Positions 59,337-64,000 of a DNA stretch of 64,000 nucleotides are shown piece after piece (the stretch's first letter is position 1; each line of letters opens with the position of its first letter). The stretch lies in NCBI RefSeq assembly GCF_036226685.1, contig NZ_CP109009.1:3596001-3660000 (forward strand). The letters run 5' to 3'. This DNA comes from Streptomyces sp. NBC_00690. Its GTDB lineage: Bacteria; Actinomycetota; Actinomycetes; Streptomycetales; Streptomycetaceae. Under the pieces are notes generated by a model. That model saw nothing but the letters and a program-made list of their open reading frames with translations, was not told where the DNA came from and ran no database searches. The position numbers and the translations under genes are program-made.

Positions 59337-60785
59337 GTGAGCGTCAACCGCCCGGCAGCCGTCGTCGTCCTCGCAGCGGGTGAGGGCACCCGCATGAAGT
59401 CGAAGACTCCCAAGGTCCTGCACGAAATCAGTGGGCGATCCCTCGTCGGCCATGTCGTCTGCGCCGCACGCGAGCTGGAGCCAGAGCACCTGGTCGTGGT
59501 CGTCGGCCATGCGAGCGAGCAGGTCACCGGGCACCTCACCGAGCAGTACGCCGGCACCCGCACCGCCTTCCAGGCCGAGCAGAACGGCACCGGCCACGCC
59601 GTCCGCATGGCGCTCGAAGAGCTGGGCGGGGGCCTGGACGGGACCGTGGTGGTCGTCTGCGGCGACACCCCGTTGCTCTCCGGCGAGACGCTCACCGCGC
59701 TGACCTCCACCCACTCCGCCGACGGCAATGCCGTGACGGTCCTCACAGCCGCGGTCCCTGACTCGACCGGCTATGGCCGCATCGTGCGCGACGCCGCCTC
59801 GGGCGCCGTCACCGCGATCGTCGAACACAAGGACGCCACCGCCGCCCAGCGCGCGATCCAGGAGATCAACTCCGGGGTGTTCGCCTTCGACGGCCAACTC
59901 CTCGCCGATGCCCTCGGCAAGGTGCGTACGGACAACAGCCAGGGCGAGGAGTACCTCACCGACGTCCTCGGCATACTGCGCGCGGACGGGCACCGGGTCG
60001 GAGCCTCGGTGGCGACCGATCACCGCGAGATCCTCGGCATCAACAACCGCGTCCAGTTGGCCGAGGCCCGCAGGCTGCTCAACGAGCAGTTGCTGGAGCA
60101 GGCGATGCTGGCCGGGGTGACGTTCATGGACCCGGGGTCCGTACTGCTGGACGTCACCGTCACTTTTGAGCCAGACGCCATCGTGCACCCCGGAACCCAA
60201 CTGTTGGGCTCCACCCATCTCGGCGAAGGCGCCGAGGTCGGACCCAACACCCGACTCAAGGACACCAAGGTCGGCAACGGCGCCCGGGTGGACAACACCG
60301 TCGCCGACTCGGCCGAGGTGGGCGACGGAGCCTCGGTCGGCCCGTTCGCCTATCTGCGCCCGGGCACCCGGTTGGGCGCGAAGTCCAAGGCAGGCACGTA
60401 TGTCGAAATGAAGAGTGCCGTCATCGGCGAGGGCACCAAGGTCCCCCATCTGTCCTATGTGGGCGATGCGACCATCGGCGACTACACCAACATCGGCGCC
60501 GCGAGCGTGTTCGTCAACTACGACGGCGAGGCCAAGCACCACACGACGATCGGCTCCCACTGCAAGACGGGGTCGGACAACATGTTTGTGGCTCCCGTCA
60601 CGGTCGGGGACGGCGCCTACACCGCGGCCGGCTCGGTCATCACCAAGGACGTACCAGCCGGTTCGCTGGCCGTCGCCCGCGGCCAGCAGCGGAATATCGA
60701 GGGTTGGGTGGCCCGCAAGCGCCCCGGCAGCGCGGCTGCGCAGGCCGCCGCAGCGGCCACGGATCGAGCCATTGACGAGAACTGA
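59337..60785 (+). CDS. glmU: Bifunctional GlmU (N-acetylglucosamine-1-phosphate uridyltransferase / glucosamine-1-phosphate acetyltransferase)
   Basis: Makes UDP-N-acetylglucosamine for the cell wall in two steps: acetylation, then uridylation; cytosolic. The 482-residue protein has the N-terminal nucleotidyltransferase signature VVLAAGEGTRMKSKTPKVLHEISG and the GDTPLLS loop, then a left-handed beta-helix of hexapeptide repeats (about 265-455; e.g. LGEGAEVGPNTRLKDTKVG) with the acetyltransferase motif in KSAVIGEGTKVPHLSYVGDATIG. GTG at 59337 has AAGGG eight bases upstream. It leads directly into prs. Confidence 0.95.
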   Translation: MSVNRPAAVVVLAAGEGTRMKSKTPKVLHEISGRSLVGHVVCAARELEPEHLVVVVGHASEQVTGHLTEQYAGTRTAFQAEQNGTGHAVRMALEELGGGLDGTVVVVCGDTPLLSGETLTALTSTHSADGNAVTVLTAAVPDSTGYGRIVRDAASGAVTAIVEHKDATAAQRAIQEINSGVFAFDGQLLADALGKVRTDNSQGEEYLTDVLGILRADGHRVGASVATDHREILGINNRVQLAEARRLLNEQLLEQAMLAGVTFMDPGSVLLDVTVTFEPDAIVHPGTQLLGSTHLGEGAEVGPNTRLKDTKVGNGARVDNTVADSAEVGDGASVGPFAYLRPGTRLGAKSKAGTYVEMKSAVIGEGTKVPHLSYVGDATIGDYTNIGAASVFVNYDGEAKHHTTIGSHCKTGSDNMFVAPVTVGDGAYTAAGSVITKDVPAGSLAVARGQQRNIEGWVARKRPGSAAAQAAAAATDRAIDEN

Positions 60786-60898
60786 CCGGAAACAGCTGCG
60801 CCGAACTCGGCGTACCGTGATACGTGCACACAAATTCGGCTGGCTCGCGACTGGCGAATACACCGCGGCCAGAGAACACCCTCTGAGGAGACAGTGCT

Positions 60899-61876
60899 GT
60901 GACCGGGATCAAGACGACCGGCGAGAAGAAACTGATGCTCTTCTCCGGCCGCGCCCACCCCGAGCTGGCCGAGGAAGTCGCACATCAACTGGGTGTCAGC
61001 CTGGTGCCGACCAAGGCCTTCGACTTCGCCAACGGCGAGATCTACGTACGTTTCCAGGAGTCGGCGCGCGGCGCCGACTGTTTCTTGATGCAGAGCCACA
61101 CGGCCCCCATCAACAAGTGGATCATGGAACAGCTGATCATGATCGATGCTCTGAAGCGGGCCTCCGCCCGGAGCATCACCGTGATCGTCCCGTTCTACGG
61201 CTACGCCCGGCAGGACAAGAAGCACCGCGGCCGTGAGCCGATCTCCGCCCGTCTGGTCGCCGACTTGATGAAGACGGCCGGCGCGGACCGGATCCTCACC
61301 GTGGACCTCCACACCGACCAGATCCAGGGCTTCTTCGACGGTCCGGTCGACCATCTGTTCGCGTTGCCGCTCCTCGCGGACTACGTGGCCGCCAAGGTGG
61401 ACCCGTCCAAGCTCACCGTGGTCTCCCCCGACGCAGGTCGCGTCCGGGTGGCCGACCGCTGGTGCGACCGCCTCGGTGCGCCCCTGGCCATCGTGCACAA
61501 GCGCCGTGACAAGGATGTCGCCAACGAGGTGACCGTCCACGAGGTCGTCGGCAACGTCAAGGGCCGGGTCTGCATCCTGGTCGACGACATGATCGACACC
61601 GGTGGCACGATCTGCGCCGCCGCCGACGCCCTGTTCGCCAACGGCGCCGAAGATGTGATCGTGACCGCCACCCACGGAGTGCTCTCCGGTCCCGCCGCGG
61701 ACCGGCTGAAGAACTCGAAGGTGAGCGAGTTCGTCTTCACGAACACCCTGCCCGACCCGCTGGACCTGGAGCTGGACAAGATCACGGTCCTGTCCATGGC
61801 CCCGACGATCGCCCGCGCGGTGCGTGAGGTCTTCGAGGACGGCTCGGTGACCAGCCTCTTCGACGAGCAGGCATAG
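60899..61876 (+). CDS. prs: Ribose-phosphate pyrophosphokinase (PRPP synthase)
   Basis: Makes phosphoribosyl pyrophosphate from ribose-5-phosphate and ATP for nucleotide, His and Trp synthesis. The 325-residue protein has the ATP-binding KLMLFSGRAHPELAEEVAHQLG, the Mg-binding DLHTDQIQGFFDGPVDHL, and the PRPP loop VCILVDDMIDTGGTICAAADAL. GTG at 60899 has GAGGAG about nine bases upstream. It follows glmU by 113 bp and is likely in the same transcript, ended by a very long hairpin. Confidence 0.96.
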   Translation: MTGIKTTGEKKLMLFSGRAHPELAEEVAHQLGVSLVPTKAFDFANGEIYVRFQESARGADCFLMQSHTAPINKWIMEQLIMIDALKRASARSITVIVPFYGYARQDKKHRGREPISARLVADLMKTAGADRILTVDLHTDQIQGFFDGPVDHLFALPLLADYVAAKVDPSKLTVVSPDAGRVRVADRWCDRLGAPLAIVHKRRDKDVANEVTVHEVVGNVKGRVCILVDDMIDTGGTICAAADALFANGAEDVIVTATHGVLSGPAADRLKNSKVSEFVFTNTLPDPLDLELDKITVLSMAPTIARAVREVFEDGSVTSLFDEQA

Positions 61877-61878
61877 TC

Positions 61879-61925
61879 ATGGCGCAGGGCCCGTACCCCG
61901 CTCCGGGGTACGGGCCCTGCGCCAT
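61879..61925 (+). terminator. Exceptionally long hairpin terminator after prs
   Basis: A perfect 21-bp stem (61879-61899 with 61905-61925) closes on GCTCC, starting just after the prs stop codon. It separates prs from the rplY promoter. Confidence 0.9.
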
Positions 61926-62015
61926 ATCCAGCCGCTCCCCCGACCACCCCGACCGCCTCTGACCAGCTATAGCCAGCTCCAGCACACCTCCACAGCACAG
62001 GCCCGCAGTGATCAA

Positions 62016-62045
62016 TTGGGTGCTGGGGGTCGGCTTGCGTAGACT
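62016..62045 (+). promoter_or_regulatory. rplY promoter
   Basis: TTGGGT (62016-62021) and TAGACT (62040-62045) are separated by 18 bp. This gives a leader of about 115 bases before the rplY start. A GCGTCTTCGGACGC hairpin lies in the leader. Confidence 0.6.
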
Positions 62046-62169
62046 GTGCGAGTTGCTCGGCGAGGGAGGCTGCGTCTTCGGACGCGGCGGTCCGTTATCG
62101 ACGCGCTCTTCGTAGCAGGCCAGTCGTGGCCGGGTGACCCCAGTTCTCTCACCACTACGAGGAGTGCAT

Positions 62170-62769
62170 ATGTCCGAGGTCAAGATCGCCGCTGAGCTCC
62201 GCACCGAGTTCGGCAAGGGCGCCGCCCGTCGCACCCGCCGCGCCAACAAGGTGCCCGGTGTCCTCTACGGCCACGGCACCGACCCGGTCCACATCTCCCT
62301 CCCGGGCCACGAACTGCTGCTCGCCCTCCGCACCTCGAACGTCCTGCTCGCGCTGGACATCGAAGGCCGCAACGCTGAGCTCGCGATCCCGAAGGCCGTG
62401 CAGCGCGACCCGCTGAAGGGCCACCTGGAGCACGTTGACCTGATTCTGGTCAAGCGCGGCGAGAAGGTCACCGTCGAGATCCCCGTCCTGACCGAGGGCG
62501 ACCTGGCCCCGGGCAACTTCCTCGTGGAGAACGTCCTCAACACCCTCACCGTCGAGGCCGAGGCCACCCACATCCCCGAGTCCGTCACGGTCTCCATCGC
62601 GGGCCTTGAGGCTGGCGCCGCCATCCACGCCAAGGACATCACCCTGCCCAAGGGCACGACCCTGGCCATCGACGAGGACGCCGTCGTCATCCAGATCCTC
62701 TCCGCTCAGGCCGAGGAGCCCGCTGCGGACAGCGAGTCCGGCGAGGACGCGGGCAACTCCGAGGCGTGA
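62170..62769 (+). CDS. rplY: 50S ribosomal protein L25 (Ctc/TL5 form)
   Basis: Binds 5S rRNA in the central protuberance of the large ribosomal subunit. The 199-residue protein has the L25 fold ([52 protein letters not shown]...) and the extra C-terminal Ctc domain (about 95-180; [45 protein letters not shown]), then an acidic Glu/Ser/Asp tail. ATG at 62170 has GAGGAG five to six bases upstream. It lies directly ahead of pth, as in other actinobacteria. Confidence 0.95.
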   Translation: MSEVKIAAELRTEFGKGAARRTRRANKVPGVLYGHGTDPVHISLPGHELLLALRTSNVLLALDIEGRNAELAIPKAVQRDPLKGHLEHVDLILVKRGEKVTVEIPVLTEGDLAPGNFLVENVLNTLTVEAEATHIPESVTVSIAGLEAGAAIHAKDITLPKGTTLAIDEDAVVIQILSAQAEEPAADSESGEDAGNSEA

Positions 62770-62790
62770 GTCTGCGCCGCTTTCTCTTCA

Positions 62791-62824
62791 GCCGCCGCCC
62801 GGGCCCTTCGGCCCGGGCGGCGGC
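62791..62824 (+). terminator. GC-rich hairpin between rplY and pth
   Basis: A perfect 14-bp stem (62791-62804 with 62811-62824) and a six-base CCTTCG loop. There is no T-run, so it may attenuate rather than stop transcription into pth. Confidence 0.6.
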
Positions 62825-62849
62825 TGGTCGTCCGGATGGAGACGGTCAG

Positions 62850-63446
62850 ATGACGACAGAGGCGAACGCCCCCTGGTTGATCGTGGGGCTCGGCAACCCC
62901 GGCCCCGGCTACGCGGCCAACCGCCACAACATCGGTTTCATGGTCGCCGACCTCCTCGCGGAACGCGTGGGAGGGAAGTTCAAGCGCGCCCAGAAGGCGC
63001 AGGCCCAGGTCGTCGAGGGCCGCATCGGACCTCCGGGAGACGCCGGACGCCGGGTCGTGCTGGCCAAGCCCATGTCGTACATGAACCTCTCCGGCGGCCC
63101 GGTGGTCTCCCTGCGCGACTTCTACAAGGTGCCCACCGCTCGAATCGTGGCCATCCATGATGAGTTGGACATCGACTACGGCGTGCTGCGGCTGAAACTG
63201 GGCGGCGGGGACAACGGACACAACGGTCTGAAGTCGATGACCAAGACCATGGGACCGGACTACCACCGCCTGCGGTTCGGGATCGGGCGCCCGCCCGGCC
63301 GGATGCAGGTCGCCGACTTCGTGCTCAAGGACTTCTCCGGTGCGGAGCGCAAGGAACTCGACTACTTCGTCGACCGCGCGGCCGACGCGGTGGAGTGTCT
63401 GGTGATCGAGGGCCTGGAGCGCGCACAGAGTACGTATAACTCCTGA
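62850..63446 (+). CDS. pth: Peptidyl-tRNA hydrolase
   Basis: Frees tRNA from peptidyl-tRNA released by stalled ribosomes; essential in many bacteria. The 198-residue protein has [22 protein letters not shown] (with the catalytic His in NRHN), the Asn/Met region [22 protein letters not shown] (catalytic Asp) and [16 protein letters not shown] at 62850 has GGAG eight bases upstream; earlier in-frame starts run through the hairpin. Directly downstream of rplY. Confidence 0.95.
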   Translation: MTTEANAPWLIVGLGNPGPGYAANRHNIGFMVADLLAERVGGKFKRAQKAQAQVVEGRIGPPGDAGRRVVLAKPMSYMNLSGGPVVSLRDFYKVPTARIVAIHDELDIDYGVLRLKLGGGDNGHNGLKSMTKTMGPDYHRLRFGIGRPPGRMQVADFVLKDFSGAERKELDYFVDRAADAVECLVIEGLERAQSTYNS

Positions 63447-63512
63447 AAAGTCAGCCAGCAGTTCAGGCCAAAGGTTGACCGAGTGCGGTCGGATGGCCAA
63501 GGATCGCGCCCC

Positions 63513-63983
63513 ATGAAGCGGAGTTCTTCGCACCGCGCGCTGACGTACGGACGGTACTTCCTGATGTCGGTGGTCGCGCTGGTGCTCCTGGTGGCTGGAG
63601 TCTGGTCGTCCTGGGAGACGGCACAGCACGTCATCCTCTCCAAGGGGCGGGAGCACGGCACGATCACCATCGCGGGCTGTGGCGAGGAGACGTGCACCGG
63701 CTCGTACGACCCCGACGGCACCGCCGCTCCGCGCACCGGGATGACGATCGAGAAGTCCGTGGCCGTGCAGAAGGGCGAGAAGCTACCGGTGGTGGTGAAG
63801 CCCGGTACGGCCGAAGTGGTGCGGGCGGGCACGGGTGGCCTCTTCCACGCCTGGATGCCGCTGGGCGGCGCGCTGGTGCTCGGTGCCCTCGTCATCGGCG
63901 GCGGGTTGGGGCTCACCCGATGTGCATGGGCCTCTGCGGCCCTGGGCGGTGCGGTACTCGCCGGCGCCTTCCTGACCATCTAG
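63513..63983 (+). CDS. Membrane protein, function unknown
   Basis: 156 residues from ATG 63513, with AAGGA about nine bases upstream. One membrane segment near the N-terminus (YFLMSVVALVLLVAGVW, about 17-33), an extracytoplasmic loop (about 40-110) with two Cys in ITIAGCGEETCTGSYDPDG that may form a disulfide, and two more segments at the end (about 113-156). The layout suggests a small conserved envelope protein; no family recognised. Confidence 0.65.
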   Translation: MKRSSSHRALTYGRYFLMSVVALVLLVAGVWSSWETAQHVILSKGREHGTITIAGCGEETCTGSYDPDGTAAPRTGMTIEKSVAVQKGEKLPVVVKPGTAEVVRAGTGGLFHAWMPLGGALVLGALVIGGGLGLTRCAWASAALGGAVLAGAFLTI

Positions 63984-64000
63984 CGCTGCCGACCCGCCCG

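Overview
The window is chromosomal DNA of a Streptomyces (or a very close actinobacterial relative). Very high GC, GTG starts, long GC-rich hairpin terminators, two adjacent Rpf/LysM genes under a cyclic-di-AMP riboswitch, a HelR gene with a rifamycin-associated element, and above all the leucine tRNA with a UAA anticodon (bldA) all point that way. Several housekeeping genes (ppx, DUF501, FtsB/DivIC-like, eno, mazG, mfd, glmU, prs, rplY, pth) follow an order also known from the Mycobacterium tuberculosis pth-to-ppx region, so this is an old core segment into which Streptomyces-specific blocks have been placed.

Layout. 1-6450: end of a membrane protein, cystathionine beta-synthase, an SGNH hydrolase, a thiolase behind a perfect 16-bp operator-like palindrome, and small conserved proteins. 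6500-8135: Bax-inhibitor-type membrane protein and bldA. 8690-12060: an ABC exporter (ATPase plus large FtsX-type permease). 12150-17820: cyclopropane fatty acid synthase, type II NADH dehydrogenase with Rex-box-like sites, exopolyphosphatase, DUF501 and an FtsB-like divisome protein. 18105-25722: enolase, RpfA-like and RpfC-like cell-wall hydrolases, a cytochrome P450, MazG and a SurA-like lipoprotein. 26213-34055: HelR with its RAE, a GtrA protein, a Ser/Thr kinase coupled to a small membrane protein, and a helix-turn-helix/N6-methylase/specificity-domain fusion.

34269-44198: small secreted or lipid-anchored proteins, a secreted HNH-type nuclease lipoprotein, mfd, and an XRE regulator with two small downstream genes. 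44307-51668: a second ABC exporter paralogous to the first, a DHA2 drug exporter, an AraC/GyrI regulator and a FilP/Scy-like coiled-coil protein. 51902-56760: a divergent cluster of toxin-like domains (a nucleotide or nucleic-acid deaminase, a WHH-type HNH nuclease, a YwqJ deaminase) joined to SUKH immunity domains, two of them inside the same polypeptide as the toxin. 56761-57634 is a repeat-rich gap beside an orphan sensor kinase. 58951-64000: tRNA-Gln(UUG), glmU, prs, rplY, pth and a membrane protein.

Working together: glmU, prs, eno and ndh serve central and envelope metabolism; rpfA/rpfC, the FtsB-like and FilP-like proteins serve wall remodelling, division and polar growth; mfd, HelR and MazG protect transcription and nucleotide pools; the ABC and DHA2 exporters and HelR suit an antibiotic-producing soil organism. 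The most unusual block is the SUKH/deaminase/WHH cluster. All reading was by eye: coordinates of hairpins and repeats were indexed from the sequence, whereas family names rest on motif recognition without database searches.
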